From Pullulanibacillus camelliae (GTDB lineage Bacteria > Bacillota > Bacilli > Bacillales > Sporolactobacillaceae): a stretch of 64,000 nt of DNA. The position numbers were made by a program, and so were the translations under genes. The stretch is from the NCBI RefSeq assembly GCF_014642655.1, contig NZ_BMIR01000009.1:62001-126000 (forward strand), written 5' to 3'. Under the pieces are notes generated by a model. It had not been told where the DNA came from and searched no databases. It saw only the letters and a program-made list of their open reading frames with translations. Of the stretch, positions 30,030-40,910 are shown one piece after another. Numbering within the stretch: position 1 is the first letter of the stretch; each line of letters starts with the position of its first letter.

Positions 30030-31583
30030 TTACGCCACCCATTTGTTAATGATGGGGAAGTGAGACAATTCTTCTTTGGTAATCATGCGAAGGACGAATA
30101 AAAGAATGGTGTAGATGAGAGTGACAAAGAGAATTAAGGTGAGTGTCCTGGGTAAGAGTGCCCAATCTACTAAAAGGGAATGGTTGAAGAATCTTGCAGT
30201 CAATCCTGTAAGAACTAATAAAATGCCACCCTTTATGAAAATGATTGTGTTGAGTTTGAATTGAATGGCTTTGACCACGGTCGCAAAATGAAGTAGGGTG
30301 ACGAGAACGATGCTTGCTGAAAATCCTAGTGCTGCCCCCATGATACCTAGTTCTGGGCGAGAGGCTAAGACGAAAACGAAAGCGATTTTAACCACTGCGC
30401 CGATCAAACTATTGATCATTGCTGCCTTAGCTAGATCCAGGGCTTGTAGAGCGGCGGCAAGTGGTGATTGGAAATAAAGTAAGAAGAAAAAGGGTGCGAC
30501 CACATAAATATAGACAGCGGAATGTGGAGAGTGATACATAAGCTCCATAATAGGTCTCGCGAATACCAAGCAAATAATTGTTGAAAAGCCTCCAGCAATG
30601 AGGGCAATTTTTAATGCTTGATTCAATCTAAAAAAGATGGTGGGAAGACGATTTTGTGCAGCGGCTTCGCTAATTGTGGGGACAAGCGAGACATGTAAGG
30701 CATGTGTAATAAAGCCGGCCAACCCTAATACGGGAAAAGCGTAGCCAACAAGTTCACCATATTGACTGGTGGCAAGAGAGGTTGCCACCCCAGCTAAAGC
30801 CAGACTTTGAGCGACGACGATTGGCTCAAGAAAGTAGGAAATCGATCCGATCAAACGGCTTCCGGTAGTCGGCAGAGCGATATTCATGAGTTGCTTGAAG
30901 GTGTCTTTCCCGCCATTTAAGTAGCTCCAAAAGTTCCGTCGTATGCGCACTTGTTTTTTGTGCTTGAAAGACCAAAGCATATAAAAGAGCGAGATCAATT
31001 CGCCGATAACTCCTGAAATCATGGCACCTCCAGCGGCGTATTCAATGCCATAAGGGAGCAGGGCTTGAGCGAGTGCGGCCACGAGAGAAATCCGGACCAT
31101 TTGTTCAATGACTTGAGAGTAGGCATAAGGCTTCATATTTTGCATTCCCTGAAAGTATCCCCGTAAAACCGAAGCGATGCCGACTATGGGAATGATCGGT
31201 GTGATCGCAAGAAGGGGGTAGAGTGTACGCTCATCGGTGAATAATAAGTGAGCAGCAAAAGGGGCAATAATCATCAAAGCAATGGTAAAAATAATGCTTA
31301 ATGTCCCGACAACAAAAAAGGAAACGGTTAAAATGCGTTTGATTTTTTTATGATCCCCGTAAGCAGCGGCTTCGGCAACAAGCTTTGAAATCGCTACGGG
31401 CAGCCCCAGCTGAGTCAGCGTAACAGTCAATAAGAGCGTAGGATAAGCCATCATATAAAGTCCCACTCCAACATCCCCAACGATGCGAGCAAGGACGATC
31501 TTATTGATAAAGCCGAGTATTTTTGTGATCATACCAGCGAACATTAAGGTGAATGCCCCTCTTAAGAACGATTGTCTTTGCAT
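30030..31583 (-). CDS. spoVB: stage V sporulation protein B (MOP flippase family)
   Basis: SpoVB is a polysaccharide/lipid II-type flippase needed for spore cortex synthesis. Fourteen or so membrane helices of the MurJ/PST-type fold run through the protein. It begins MQRQSFLRGAFTLMFAGMI and has GLYMMAYPTLLLTVTLTQLG near the start. I start at the ATG whose plus-strand CAT is 31581-31583, because GGAG lies six bases ahead; an ATG twelve bases further upstream has no usable ribosome site. About 517 residues, similar to B. subtilis SpoVB. It is convergent with the DUF421 gene, and the divergent comN lies ~240 bp away. Confidence 0.9.
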   Translation of the reverse strand: MQRQSFLRGAFTLMFAGMITKILGFINKIVLARIVGDVGVGLYMMAYPTLLLTVTLTQLGLPVAISKLVAEAAAYGDHKKIKRILTVSFFVVGTLSIIFTIALMIIAPFAAHLLFTDERTLYPLLAITPIIPIVGIASVLRGYFQGMQNMKPYAYSQVIEQMVRISLVAALAQALLPYGIEYAAGGAMISGVIGELISLFYMLWSFKHKKQVRIRRNFWSYLNGGKDTFKQLMNIALPTTGSRLIGSISYFLEPIVVAQSLALAGVATSLATSQYGELVGYAFPVLGLAGFITHALHVSLVPTISEAAAQNRLPTIFFRLNQALKIALIAGGFSTIICLVFARPIMELMYHSPHSAVYIYVVAPFFFLLYFQSPLAAALQALDLAKAAMINSLIGAVVKIAFVFVLASRPELGIMGAALGFSASIVLVTLLHFATVVKAIQFKLNTIIFIKGGILLVLTGLTARFFNHSLLVDWALLPRTLTLILFVTLIYTILLFVLRMITKEELSHFPIINKWVA

Positions 31584-31821
31584 AGTTTTCTCCATCCTTC
31601 ATCAAAAAGTCTCACGTCACATGCAAAAAGTCCTGCTGACTCATGTATATGGGAGTTATGGGCCAAGCATGACAAGTTATCACAGCTTAGATAAAATAGT
31701 TTTTATCATTGCGGGTTAGAGTGTGGTAAGATAATGAATATGAAGTTCTTTAAATGCCTGATAAAACCATTGATTAGTTCTTTAATTGAAGCATGTGAAA
31801 GGCATAAGTGGGGTGCATACA

Positions 31822-32124
31822 ATGGATAAACCAATCGTGCATGGTGAGTGGGACAAGCGATTGCAGGATTTGAAACCATTCATAGAGAGTAAATTACAGG
31901 AGTTTCGCTTGTTAGGATTAACACACATTAAAGAAAAAGAACTTTGGGCGTTTATTAAAGAAAAGATGGAAAAGGAAGGAAAGAAGCAAAAGAAACAAGA
32001 ATGGCATCTTTATGAGGTTGTCGGTCACATCATGAGTGTTTCCGTCAATGATTATATGAACAAAATCCGACTAGAGATGTTCCAAGGCGAGGATTTATTA
32101 ACAATGACTCAAGAATTATTATAG
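31822..32124 (+). CDS. comN: post-transcriptional regulator ComN
   Basis: ComN (YrzD) regulates comE mRNA localisation or stability through its leader in B. subtilis. The protein is 100 residues from ATG 31822 (MDKPIVHGEWDKRL). It has helical segments LKPFIESKLQEFRLLG, HIKEKELWAFIKEK and WHLYEVVGHIMSVSVNDYMN, the last being the ComN family signature. Length and position (between spoVB and secD) match B. subtilis. Upstream in-frame residues from 31786 look non-native. About 170 bp separates it from secD; nothing obvious is in that gap. Confidence 0.86.
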   Translation: MDKPIVHGEWDKRLQDLKPFIESKLQEFRLLGLTHIKEKELWAFIKEKMEKEGKKQKKQEWHLYEVVGHIMSVSVNDYMNKIRLEMFQGEDLLTMTQELL

Positions 32125-32293
32125 GTTTACTTAAGGGATAGACCTTCGATTTCACATCGGGATATGTTAGAATGTTAATGGTCTGTTTGACAGGAAAAAT
32201 TAGGACTGGCTATAATGGTGGTATTGCTTTCATTAGAATGAATGTTGATTTGAAAAGAATCGAAGGTTAATGTGAAGGGGGTAAGGAGCGATC

Positions 32294-33598
32294 ATGGTTA
32301 AAAAGGGGAGGATCGTATCCTTTTTTGTCATCGTAGTTATACTCGCTGGGCTGATCGCCGCAACAGCAAAACCATTGATACATAATATAAAGCTTGGCCT
32401 TGATCTCCAAGGTGGCTTCGAAGTGTTATATCAAGTATCTCCGATTAATAAAGGGGATAAGGTAACAAGTGATACATTACATGATGCGGTTTCTGCCATC
32501 AATCGCCGAATTAATACACTGGGTGTCAGTGAGCCCAACGTAACGATTGAAGGCAAAAATCATATTCGCGTCCAATTAGCTGGGGTTAAAGATCAAAAAA
32601 AGGCTCGAGAGCTTTTATCAACTACAGCTAAGCTGAGCTTTAGGGATGTCGATAATAAGAAAATGCTTGATGGATCTGACTTAAAGCCAGGCAGCGCAAA
32701 GGTTGGCTTTGATCAAACCAATCAGCCGATGATCACCATGCAGCTGAAGGATGCAGATAAGTTCGCAAAGGTGACCAAAACCATCGCGGCGAAGGGTGAT
32801 CCAGATAATAAATTGGTCATTTGGCTCGATTGGCATAAGGGATTGACTTATAATGATGAGATCACTAAGTCAAAGCCAGACCCTGAGTTCATTTCAGCTC
32901 CTGCTGTTCAAAAAGAAATTGATAGCAAGGATGTACAAATCACTGGTAATTTTTCGATTGATGAAGCCAATAATCTTCGGGATTTGCTCAATGCTGGGGC
33001 ACTGCCTGTTAATATGAAAGAAATTTATTCGAATTCTGTTGGTGCGCAATTTGGACAAGATGCCATGAAGGATACCCTGACTGCTGGTGCCATTGGTATC
33101 GCAGCTATCTTCTTATTCATGCTTTTGTTCTATCGCTTTGGCGGGTTTATCGCAGTAGTGTCGTTGTGCGTATACTTATGGCTTGTCATAGCCGTTTTTG
33201 TCGGCTTAGAAGCTGTTCTTACTTTGCCAGGGATTGCCGCCCTCATACTTGGGGTAGGGATGGCCGTGGATGCCAATATCATTACCTTAGAGCGGATTAA
33301 GGATGAGCTGCGTTCAGGAAAGTCTGTGCTGTCTGCTTATAGAGCGGGAAACAAGCGCTCCTTTGGCACGATATTAGATGCCAACTTGACCACGCTCATT
33401 GCTGCAGCCGTCATGTTCATTTATGGAAACAGCTCGGTTAAGGGCTTTGCAGTCATGTTGATTGTCAGCATTGTAATTACGTTTATAACTTCAGTGTTTG
33501 GTTCCCGACTCTTTTTATCCCTATGGGTGAAAAGCCGAGCGCTGGATAAAAAGCCAGGAGTTTTTGGTGTGAAGAAGGGTGATATCGATGAGCTTTAA
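32294..33598 (+). CDS. secD: protein translocase subunit SecD
   Basis: SecD with SecF pulls exported proteins across the membrane using the proton motive force. The D1 motif KLGLDLQGGFEVLYQV is at residues ~33-48 after the first helix. A periplasmic-type domain follows (~50-240) and then five helices with GVGMAVDANIITLERIKDEL, the proton-relay region. It has 434 residues. B. subtilis fuses SecD and SecF into one protein; here they are two genes overlapping by 11 bp. Start ATG behind GTAAGGAGCGATC. Confidence 0.96.
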   Translation: MVKKGRIVSFFVIVVILAGLIAATAKPLIHNIKLGLDLQGGFEVLYQVSPINKGDKVTSDTLHDAVSAINRRINTLGVSEPNVTIEGKNHIRVQLAGVKDQKKARELLSTTAKLSFRDVDNKKMLDGSDLKPGSAKVGFDQTNQPMITMQLKDADKFAKVTKTIAAKGDPDNKLVIWLDWHKGLTYNDEITKSKPDPEFISAPAVQKEIDSKDVQITGNFSIDEANNLRDLLNAGALPVNMKEIYSNSVGAQFGQDAMKDTLTAGAIGIAAIFLFMLLFYRFGGFIAVVSLCVYLWLVIAVFVGLEAVLTLPGIAALILGVGMAVDANIITLERIKDELRSGKSVLSAYRAGNKRSFGTILDANLTTLIAAAVMFIYGNSSVKGFAVMLIVSIVITFITSVFGSRLFLSLWVKSRALDKKPGVFGVKKGDIDEL

Positions 33599-34505
33599 AA
33601 CGATGGATTATATGAAGTTGCGACGGTTCTTTTTCACCTTATCTTCAATCTTAGTCATATTAGGGATAGTCAGCCTATTTGTTTTCAAAATGAATTTGGG
33701 TATAGATTTTTCAAGTGGAACGCGGGTCGACATTCGTGCTGACCATTCCATATCCATTAATAAAGTGTCACAAGTGATGGAGGATTTAGGCTATACACCG
33801 GAACGACCAACCTTATCTGGTAATAATAACAATTTTGCAAGTGTGAATTTAAATGAGGTGCTCACTAAAGAACAAGTGAACACACTACAGAATAAGGTGC
33901 AGGATGAATTTGGCATCAAGCCATCTGTGAGTACGGTCGATCCGACTGTTGGACGGGAGCTTGCAAAAAATGCCTTCTGGGCTGTGCTGATTTCTTCGCT
34001 CTTTATCATCATTTATGTCACGATTCGCTTTGAATTTTTACAAGGCTTAACAGCAATCCTTGCATTACTGCATGATGCCTTCTTTATCATTACAGTCTTT
34101 AGCCTGCTGCATATTGAGATAAACATTGTCTTTATCGCTGCGGTGCTGACGATCATCGGGTATTCGATTAACGATACCATCGTTACCTTTGACCGGATTC
34201 GCGAAAATATGAAACGGCATAAGAAGATTCGCAGTTTTGATGAATTGAAGGAAATCGTCAATAAAAGTATTCAGCAAACCATTGTTCGTTCAATTAATAC
34301 GGTACTTACGGTTTTACTCCCCGTCATTGCTCTTTTAATCTTTGGCAGTCCATCCATCCGCACATTTACGATTGCGATGTTTATCGGACTTATTGCCGGA
34401 ACCTATTCTTCAATTTTTATTGCCTCACCACTGTGGGCAGTGTTAAAGTATCGCCATATTGAAAAGCAAAACAAGAAAAAGAAGGTTCAACCGCAACAGT
34501 CATAA
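33588..34505 (+). CDS. secF: protein translocase subunit SecF
   Basis: SecF is the partner of SecD. After the first helix comes MNLGIDFSSGTRVDIRA, the SecF counterpart of the D1 motif. The C-terminal half has IIGYSINDTIVTFDRIRENM and SINTVLTVLLPVIALLIFG in its helices. I start at ATG 33588 behind AAGGGTGAT, giving 305 residues. The 11-bp overlap with secD implies coupling. A GC-rich hairpin follows at 34523. Confidence 0.95.
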   Translation: MSFKTMDYMKLRRFFFTLSSILVILGIVSLFVFKMNLGIDFSSGTRVDIRADHSISINKVSQVMEDLGYTPERPTLSGNNNNFASVNLNEVLTKEQVNTLQNKVQDEFGIKPSVSTVDPTVGRELAKNAFWAVLISSLFIIIYVTIRFEFLQGLTAILALLHDAFFIITVFSLLHIEINIVFIAAVLTIIGYSINDTIVTFDRIRENMKRHKKIRSFDELKEIVNKSIQQTIVRSINTVLTVLLPVIALLIFGSPSIRTFTIAMFIGLIAGTYSSIFIASPLWAVLKYRHIEKQNKKKKVQPQQS

Positions 34506-34522
34506 TAAAAATAACGGATGGG

Positions 34523-34565
34523 GGCGGGCATGCGGATTCGACGTGTGCTCGCCTTCTTCACTTTT
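34523..34565 (+). terminator. possible terminator between secF and lapA
   Basis: GGCGGGCA and TGCTCGCC make an 8-bp stem with one G-U pair. The T-run (TTCTTCACTTTTT) is interrupted, so it may only attenuate. Confidence 0.45.
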
Positions 34566-34580
34566 TAAGGAGTGTTGATA

Positions 34581-34919
34581 GTGAAAGGACAGTGGGGTCT
34601 CATTTTGGGACTTGTATTTGCTTTAATTATTGCCATCTTTTCTGTGATCAATGTTGATCCAGTGACGGTCAATTATTTATTTGGACATGCGAAGTGGCCG
34701 CTCATTCTTGTGATTTTAGGCTCTGTTTTAATGGGCGCACTCATCGTCGGATCATTAGGCTTGGTGAGAGTGTATAAGCTCCAGCGCACCGTGAACAGAT
34801 TGACTAAGCGTCTGCATGAGTACACCGAGCTTGAATCCAACCAAGAAATGGCAAACACTACTGAAGCTTTGGATAGAGAGATAGACGCAAGGGTGGATCA
34901 GAAGAATGATTCACAGTGA
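34581..34919 (+). CDS. LapA domain-containing membrane protein (YrvD-like)
   Basis: Two N-terminal helices (LILGLVFALIIAIFSVINV and PLILVILGSVLMGALIVGS) flank DPVTVNYLFGHAKWP. A coiled-coil region (YKLQRTVNRLTKRLHEYTE) follows, and the arrangement is that of the LapA/DUF1049 family. In Gram-negatives LapA takes part in LPS assembly; in Bacillales the role is unknown. I start at GTG 34581, seven bases after AAGGAGTG; it has 112 residues. It lies between secF and recJ as in B. subtilis. Confidence 0.85.
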   Translation: MKGQWGLILGLVFALIIAIFSVINVDPVTVNYLFGHAKWPLILVILGSVLMGALIVGSLGLVRVYKLQRTVNRLTKRLHEYTELESNQEMANTTEALDREIDARVDQKNDSQ

Positions 34920-34950
34920 GCAATTTAACTAGGAATGAGGGAGTATCACT

Positions 34951-37299
34951 ATGCTAAAAGCAAAAATGCGCTGGGAGTTGAGGGAAGAATCGGAGCAAGA
35001 GATTGAAAATATTTCTAAATCTTTAGCGATTTCACCGATTCTTGCAGCCCTGCTCTTTAATCGTGGCTTCCGGACAGCTGAAGAGGCACGCGACTTTCTT
35101 AATATAGACAAGATGCCTTTTCATTCACCCTTTCAACTCGATGGCATGGCAGAAGCTGTGGAGCGTATCCAAAGGGCAGTTGAGAATCAAGAGAAAATTC
35201 TCGTATTTGGTGACTATGATGCCGATGGTGTTAGTAGCACCTCTGTCATGGTTCTCGGTTTAAGACAATTAGGGGCAAATGTAGATTACTATGTTCCTCA
35301 TCGGTTTACCGAAGGCTACGGGCCTAATAGCCCTGCGTTTGAGAAAGCGAAGGAGCAAGGGATAACGCTGATCATCACTGTTGATACAGGCATTGCTGCA
35401 ATAGAACCGATAGCGGCAGCACGTGCGATGGGGCTTGAAGTGATCGTGACGGATCACCATGAACCGCCTGCAGAATTACCTGAGGCGAGTATCATTATTA
35501 ATCCTAAAAAACCGGGCTGCCCTTATCCTTTTAAAGGGTTGGCAGGGGTTGGTGTGGCTTTTAAGCTTATCCATGCATTGCTGGGTGAAGTCCCAGAGCC
35601 ATTGTTAGATTTAGTTGCGGTAGGAACCATATCTGATCTTGTTCCCCTTGTGGATGAAAATCGCTTATTTGCGATTAAAGGATTACAAAGAATTGCTAGT
35701 TATCCAAGACATGGGATCCTTGCTTTATTAAAGGTAGCAGATAAGCAGCCTCAACGAATAACCGAAGATGATATCGGCTTTGGCATCGGTCCACGCATTA
35801 ATGCGGCAGGACGAATGGATCATGCGCGGCCGGCTATTGAATTGATGCTTGCGGATTCGGCAGATGAGGCTGAGCAGCTAGCAGAGATGCTTGATGATTA
35901 CAATAATGAACGCAAGCAATTGGTAGAGGAGATGGCGGAGGAAGCAATGGCAAAGGTTGCCCTCATGCCAGAAGAGCTTCGAGATGTCATCGTTGTAGCG
36001 GGCGAAGATTGGCATGAAGGAGTCATTGGCATCGTTGCCTCGCGATTAGTTGAAGCTTATTATCGTCCAGCCATTGTATTTGCCGTGGATTCAGATACAG
36101 GAATGGCGAAGGGCTCAGCAAGAAGCATAGAAGGATTTGATATCTATCAGGCGCTCACCACATGTAAAACGCTACTGCCTCATTTTGGCGGGCATCCGAT
36201 GGCAGCTGGAATGTCCATTCATCACGATGATATCGCAGCTTTGCGCGAGCAGTTAAATGTCTATGGAAAGACGCTGCTAACACCGGAAGTGCTGACGCCA
36301 CGAACGCTCATTGATCATGTCTACGCTCTGGAGGAGCTATCGCTTGAGGCTATTGAAGATCTGCAGCGCTTAGCCCCATATGGAGTGGGAAATCCGAAAC
36401 CGCAATTTTTATTTAAAAATCTGACGATTGCTTCGATAAAGCAGATTGGCAGCAATAAAGATCATTTGAAATTTGTCCTAACAAAGGATGAGGAGACGCT
36501 TGATGCGATTGGCTTTAGAATCGGTGATTTGTATCATCAAATTACACCTGATGCACGTTTGTCAATCGTGGGAGAATTAGCGATTAATGAGTGGAATGGG
36601 TATAGAAAACCTCAACTGATGATTAAGGATATTCAAGTTCCTCAATGGCAGCTCTTTGATTACAGAGGAAATCCTCAGGCATTGGCAGCTCATTTAGCAT
36701 CTATACCAACGGCGCAGCGTCGCCTGATATGTTTTCGCGAGGAGACGTTGCAGGCCTTGCAACTGCAGACACTTAGCAATGAGGTGGGCGTAAATGCGGC
36801 AAAGAAAACAGAAGCACCATATTTGGTTCTTTTAGATCTCCCTACTACTCGTGATGAGCTCGCGGCAGTGTTTGAACAACGTGAGACATTTCCAGAGCGC
36901 ATCTACGTGGTTTTCTACCAAAATAGTGAGCACTTTTTTACAAGCTTTCCGACAAGAGAGCAATTTAAATGGCTTTATGCCTTTCTTTTTAAGAAAAAGC
37001 AATTGAGTTATGCACAAGCTTTACAAGCCATTCCCAAACATAAGGGCTGGAGTCAGGAGCTTGTAAAATTTATGTTTGAAGTGTTTTTTGAATTGGATTT
37101 TGCTACAATAGAGAAGGACATTGTCCAGATATCGATTAATCCTAATAAAAAGTCTTTAACAGAATCGCACTTATATGTTCAGAGACAGGAGCTCTCTAAA
37201 ATAGAAGAACTCTTTTGCTATTCTCCAAAAAGAGAATTAAAAAAATGGTTTAATCAATTTAATCATGATTTGACACCCGCTGAGGAGGCCTTTGTTTAA
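34951..37299 (+). CDS. recJ: single-stranded-DNA-specific 5'-3' exonuclease RecJ
   Basis: RecJ degrades single-stranded DNA 5' to 3' in recombination and repair. Motifs of the DHH phosphoesterase core are intact: [38 protein letters not shown], and the DHHA1 motif [17 protein letters not shown]. An OB-like domain follows (~460-570). The C-terminal ~200 residues form the Bacillales-specific extension also seen in B. subtilis RecJ. At 782 residues it matches that protein (786). apt starts two bases after the stop. Confidence 0.96.
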   Translation: MLKAKMRWELREESEQEIENISKSLAISPILAALLFNRGFRTAEEARDFLNIDKMPFHSPFQLDGMAEAVERIQRAVENQEKILVFGDYDADGVSSTSVMVLGLRQLGANVDYYVPHRFTEGYGPNSPAFEKAKEQGITLIITVDTGIAAIEPIAAARAMGLEVIVTDHHEPPAELPEASIIINPKKPGCPYPFKGLAGVGVAFKLIHALLGEVPEPLLDLVAVGTISDLVPLVDENRLFAIKGLQRIASYPRHGILALLKVADKQPQRITEDDIGFGIGPRINAAGRMDHARPAIELMLADSADEAEQLAEMLDDYNNERKQLVEEMAEEAMAKVALMPEELRDVIVVAGEDWHEGVIGIVASRLVEAYYRPAIVFAVDSDTGMAKGSARSIEGFDIYQALTTCKTLLPHFGGHPMAAGMSIHHDDIAALREQLNVYGKTLLTPEVLTPRTLIDHVYALEELSLEAIEDLQRLAPYGVGNPKPQFLFKNLTIASIKQIGSNKDHLKFVLTKDEETLDAIGFRIGDLYHQITPDARLSIVGELAINEWNGYRKPQLMIKDIQVPQWQLFDYRGNPQALAAHLASIPTAQRRLICFREETLQALQLQTLSNEVGVNAAKKTEAPYLVLLDLPTTRDELAAVFEQRETFPERIYVVFYQNSEHFFTSFPTREQFKWLYAFLFKKKQLSYAQALQAIPKHKGWSQELVKFMFEVFFELDFATIEKDIVQISINPNKKSLTESHLYVQRQELSKIEELFCYSPKRELKKWFNQFNHDLTPAEEAFV

Positions 37300-37300
37300 G

Positions 37301-37813
37301 ATGGATTTTAAAGATCACATTAAGATTATTGAAGATTTTCCAAAGGAAGGAATTCGCTTTAAGGATATCACTCCTTTAATGCAAAATGGCAAAGTGTATA
37401 AGCAAGCAATGGATGAGATGGCTGCCTATGTCAAGAAGAAGGATGCTGATATTATCGTTGGCCCTGAAGCGCGCGGTTTTATTGTCGGTTGCCCTGTCGC
37501 CTATTCTCTTGAACTAGGCTTCGTTCCTGTAAGAAAAAACGGTAAGCTGCCTCGTGAAGTCATCAAGGTTGATTATGGTTTGGAATATGGGAATGATGCG
37601 CTGACCATTCATAAAGACAGCATTACGCCTGGACAAAAGGTCGTCATTATGGATGATCTGTTAGCCACTGGTGGAACGATCGATGCAACGATAAAATTGG
37701 TTGAGCAGCTAGGTGGCGATGTTGTTGGGCTTGCATTTATGATCGAATTGGCGTATCTTAATGGCAGAGAAAAGTTGAAGGACTATGACATTTTTACGCT
37801 GATGCAATATTAA
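37301..37813 (+). CDS. apt: adenine phosphoribosyltransferase
   Basis: Apt salvages adenine to AMP with PRPP. The sequence [20 protein letters not shown] at the N-terminus, [37 protein letters not shown] and the PRPP-binding loop [17 protein letters not shown] are standard. I start at ATG 37301, matching the B. subtilis start (MDLKQYV). The ribosome site GAGGAGG lies 12 bases upstream within recJ. It has 170 residues, as in B. subtilis. Confidence 0.97.
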   Translation: MDFKDHIKIIEDFPKEGIRFKDITPLMQNGKVYKQAMDEMAAYVKKKDADIIVGPEARGFIVGCPVAYSLELGFVPVRKNGKLPREVIKVDYGLEYGNDALTIHKDSITPGQKVVIMDDLLATGGTIDATIKLVEQLGGDVVGLAFMIELAYLNGREKLKDYDIFTLMQY

Positions 37814-37958
37814 GACAAGACGGAGGGTTGCTCGAAGCTGAGCGCTCTTTTTTCTTTCCATAAAAAACCTTGGTTTCCAAGATAGAGGCAAATTTTTTGG
37901 CCATAATGGGATTAAACGTTAATTTTTTAGCAAATCTCGACATTTTTTCATTTCCGAC

Positions 37959-37987
37959 TTTACATGTTCGCTAATATTCATGATAAT
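37959..37987 (+). promoter_or_regulatory. candidate sigma-A promoter for relA
   Basis: TTTACA (37959-37964) and GATAAT (37982-37987) with a 17-bp spacer, 34 bp before the relA start. By eye only. Confidence 0.45.
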
Positions 37988-38021
37988 AGTATCAATATAG
38001 TTATTTAAGGTGATGGGTTTA

Positions 38022-40184
38022 ATGACGATTAATGATCTTTTAGAGAAAGCTGCCCGCTATCTTAGCAGCGCAGAGGTAAATAACATCAAGTCTGCTTATC
38101 AATATGCTGAAGACTCTCACAGTGGGCAACTGCGAAAATCAGGTGACCCATACATCATCCATCCTGTTGAGGTTGCAGGCATTCTCGTTGATTTGGAAAT
38201 GGATGCAACAACGATCATCGGTGGCTTGTTACATGATGTTGTTGAAGACACGGATGTGACATTAGAGGATATTACGGAGTGCTTTGGTGAAGAGGTGGCA
38301 AGACTCGTTGATGGCGTCACAAAGCTTCGTCACTTTGAATTCAAATCCAAAGAAGATCAACAAGCAGAGAATCATCGCAAAATGTTTGTTGCCATGGCAC
38401 AGGATATTCGATGTGTGTTGATCAAGCTCGCCGATCGCCTGCATAACATGCGCACTTTAAAATTCATGTCTGCAGAAAAGCAAGTGCAAAAAGCAAATGA
38501 AACACTGGAAATCTTTGCCCCGTTAGCTAATCGCTTAGGGATATCGGCGATCAAATGGGAGCTAGAGGATATTTCTTTACGCTTTTTAAATCCGCAGCAA
38601 TACTATCGAATTGTCAATCTTATGAAGCGGAAGCGCAATGATCGTGAAGAGTACATCTCTGAGGTCATTGATAAAATTCAAGACACGCTTAATCAATTAA
38701 ACATAGAGGCTGATATTTCTGGAAGACCTAAGCACATCTATAGTATCTATCGGAAAATGGCTTATCAAAATAAACAGTTTAATGAGATTTACGATCTCTT
38801 AGCCGTACGCATTATTGTGAAAAGCATTAAGGACTGTTATGCCGTATTAGGGATTATCCACACGCAATGGAAGCCGATGCCCGGTCGTTTTAAGGACTAT
38901 ATTGCTATGCCTAAGGCCAATATGTATCAATCCTTACACACGACTGTTATCGGGCCTAAGGGTGATCCATTGGAAGTGCAGATTCGAACGGAAGATATGC
39001 ACAAGGTTGCTGAGTATGGTATCGCGGCTCACTGGGCTTACAAAGAGGGCAAGCAAAAGAACGTCAATAATAAGTTTGAGGATAAGCTCGCTTGGTTTCG
39101 AGAGATTTTAGAATGGCAGAATGATGCAGAGGACGCCAAAGAGTTCATCGAATCTTTAAAGGCGGATCTATTTTCGGATACGGTATTTGTATTTACACCT
39201 AAGGGCGATGTCATTGAATTGCCTAGAGGGTCAGTGCCGATTGATTTTGCCTATCGTATTCACACAGAGATCGGCAACAAGACTGTTGGCGCCAAGGTGA
39301 ATGGAAAGATAGTCCCGCTTGACTATCATTTACAAACCGGTGATATTGTCGATATGATGACCTCTAAGCATTCCTACGGTCCGAGTCAAGACTGGCTTAA
39401 AATGGCGCAAAGCTCTCATGCTAAGAATAAAATTCGTCAGTGGTTTAAAAAACAGCGACGTGATGAAAATGTTGCAAAGGGAAGAGAGCTTGTTGAAAAG
39501 GAACTCAAAAGCCAAGGTTTTGATCCTAAAGAGCTGCTTACAGAAGAGAACATCGACAATGTCGCTAAAAAATTTAATTTTTCTACTGATGAAGAGATTT
39601 TTGCCGCTGTTGGCTATAATGGTATTACGTCAAAGCAAGTCGTCACACGTCTCACTGAAAAAATGAGAAAATCGACAGATGCTGAACAATTGCTTAATGC
39701 GTTTCCTGATGTGAAAACCTACACACCAAGACGCAAGACGGAAACGGGCGTCCGCGTTAAAGGCGTCGATAATTTAATGATTCGCCTGTCAAAATGCTGC
39801 AATCCTGTACCTGGTGATGATATTGTCGGCTACATCACTAAAGGACGCGGGGTGTCTATTCATAGACGGAATTGTCCAAACCTAAATGTCGATCAAGCCC
39901 GCTTGCTTGATGTGGAGTGGGAGGCACCAAAGGAAGAAACAAAAAATTACAATGTGGATATTGAGATTACTGGGTATGACCGCAATGGATTATTAAATGA
40001 AGTGCTACAAGCTGTTTCTGAAACGAAAACACAGATTAACGCCGTTTCAGGAAAAGCAGACAAAAACAAAGTGGCACTCATCGATATGAAGATTGCTATT
40101 CATAATGTCAGTCATCTTAAAACAGTGGTTGAGCGGATTAAGCGGATTACAGATGTCTATGCGGTAAGACGTGTTATGGATTAG
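38022..40184 (+). CDS. relA: bifunctional (p)ppGpp synthetase/hydrolase Rel
   Basis: Rel makes (p)ppGpp on stalled ribosomes and hydrolyses it otherwise. The HD hydrolase domain is functional-looking (LLHDVVEDT, His71-Asp72; [11 protein letters not shown]). The synthetase domain has [20 protein letters not shown] and [24 protein letters not shown] ([20 protein letters not shown]), zinc-finger ([16 protein letters not shown]) and C-terminal ACT domains follow. I start at ATG 38022 behind TAAGGTGA, giving 720 residues. It precedes dtd as in B. subtilis. Confidence 0.97.
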   Translation: MTINDLLEKAARYLSSAEVNNIKSAYQYAEDSHSGQLRKSGDPYIIHPVEVAGILVDLEMDATTIIGGLLHDVVEDTDVTLEDITECFGEEVARLVDGVTKLRHFEFKSKEDQQAENHRKMFVAMAQDIRCVLIKLADRLHNMRTLKFMSAEKQVQKANETLEIFAPLANRLGISAIKWELEDISLRFLNPQQYYRIVNLMKRKRNDREEYISEVIDKIQDTLNQLNIEADISGRPKHIYSIYRKMAYQNKQFNEIYDLLAVRIIVKSIKDCYAVLGIIHTQWKPMPGRFKDYIAMPKANMYQSLHTTVIGPKGDPLEVQIRTEDMHKVAEYGIAAHWAYKEGKQKNVNNKFEDKLAWFREILEWQNDAEDAKEFIESLKADLFSDTVFVFTPKGDVIELPRGSVPIDFAYRIHTEIGNKTVGAKVNGKIVPLDYHLQTGDIVDMMTSKHSYGPSQDWLKMAQSSHAKNKIRQWFKKQRRDENVAKGRELVEKELKSQGFDPKELLTEENIDNVAKKFNFSTDEEIFAAVGYNGITSKQVVTRLTEKMRKSTDAEQLLNAFPDVKTYTPRRKTETGVRVKGVDNLMIRLSKCCNPVPGDDIVGYITKGRGVSIHRRNCPNLNVDQARLLDVEWEAPKEETKNYNVDIEITGYDRNGLLNEVLQAVSETKTQINAVSGKADKNKVALIDMKIAIHNVSHLKTVVERIKRITDVYAVRRVMD

Positions 40185-40207
40185 CTGAGGAAGGGAAGGT
40201 TGGATGC

Positions 40208-40654
40208 GTGCGAGTAGTGGTGCAACGCGTAAGTCATGCTGAAGTGGTTGTAGGGAATGAGACCGTCGGTGAAATTGGGGCCGGCCTTTTGCTTTTGGTT
40301 GGTATAAAAAAAGGGGATACTGACGAAGATGTGACTTATGTGGCAAATAAGATTGCAGGGCTCAGAATCTTTGAAGACGATGATCAAAAGATGAATCTCT
40401 CTGCGAGTGATGTTGGAGCAGACTTACTTTCAGTCTCCCAATTCACACTATATGGAGATGTTCGCCGAGGACGCCGACCCAGTTTTGTTGATGCGGCAAT
40501 GCCAAGTGAAGCAGAGCCCTTATATGAGCGCTTTAATGATGCATTGCGCGCAGCTGGATTTACTGTTAAAACAGGAGTCTTTGGGGCAGATATGGCCGTA
40601 CAACTTGTCAACGATGGACCAGTGACTTTAATCGTCGAAAGCAAGGCTTTTTAA
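40208..40654 (+). CDS. dtd: D-aminoacyl-tRNA deacylase
   Basis: Dtd removes D-amino acids (and glycine) mischarged on tRNAs. The sequence [50 protein letters not shown] (SQFTL motif) and the C-terminal [11 protein letters not shown] (GPVT motif) are diagnostic. It has 148 residues and a GTG start behind GGAAGG. It follows relA by 23 bp, so the two are probably co-transcribed. Confidence 0.96.
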   Translation: MRVVVQRVSHAEVVVGNETVGEIGAGLLLLVGIKKGDTDEDVTYVANKIAGLRIFEDDDQKMNLSASDVGADLLSVSQFTLYGDVRRGRRPSFVDAAMPSEAEPLYERFNDALRAAGFTVKTGVFGADMAVQLVNDGPVTLIVESKAF

Positions 40655-40683
40655 AAGGTATAGAGAAATAGACTTCCGGCTAA

Positions 40684-40701
40684 CCTATGTATAGACATAG
40701 G
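40684..40701. repeat. perfect short inverted repeat after dtd
   Basis: CCTATGT-ATAG-ACATAGG: 7-bp perfect arms with a 4-nt centre and no T-run. It lies 16 bases ahead of the small ORF at 40718 and could be an operator or leader stem. Confidence 0.45.
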
Positions 40702-40717
40702 AAAGGACGGGAGATTT

Positions 40718-40867
40718 ATGCGTGTCTCACAAAAGCAAGAAAATCGACAACAGATTAACTTTGACCATCAAGAAAAAAGATTGGATATACAAGATGTATT
40801 GACTCATCCACTTTTTGCGGATCGTCAAAGCGTGCAGACTCTAAAAAGGAGCTTATCCCGAGGCTAA
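40718..40867 (+). CDS. putative small protein (49 aa) between dtd and the hisS T-box
   Basis: I do not recognise this protein. The frame begins MRVSQKQENRQQINFDH and ends in KRSLSRG. It is hydrophilic and basic, with a central LDIQDVLTHPLFADRQ that could be a helix. A ribosome site (GGACGGGAG) sits five bases ahead of the ATG, and the codon use looks like that of its neighbours. It fills a place where no other gene is present. Coding status is unproven. Confidence 0.45.
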   Translation: MRVSQKQENRQQINFDHQEKRLDIQDVLTHPLFADRQSVQTLKRSLSRG

Positions 40868-40910
40868 GGGTAAGCGTCTTAAAGATTCTTTCATGCTGTT
40901 TAAATGATAC

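Noticed and set aside
38117-38554. Overlapping minus-strand frames in the 5' part of relA
   Set aside because: Shadows of the conserved HD domain coding sequence.
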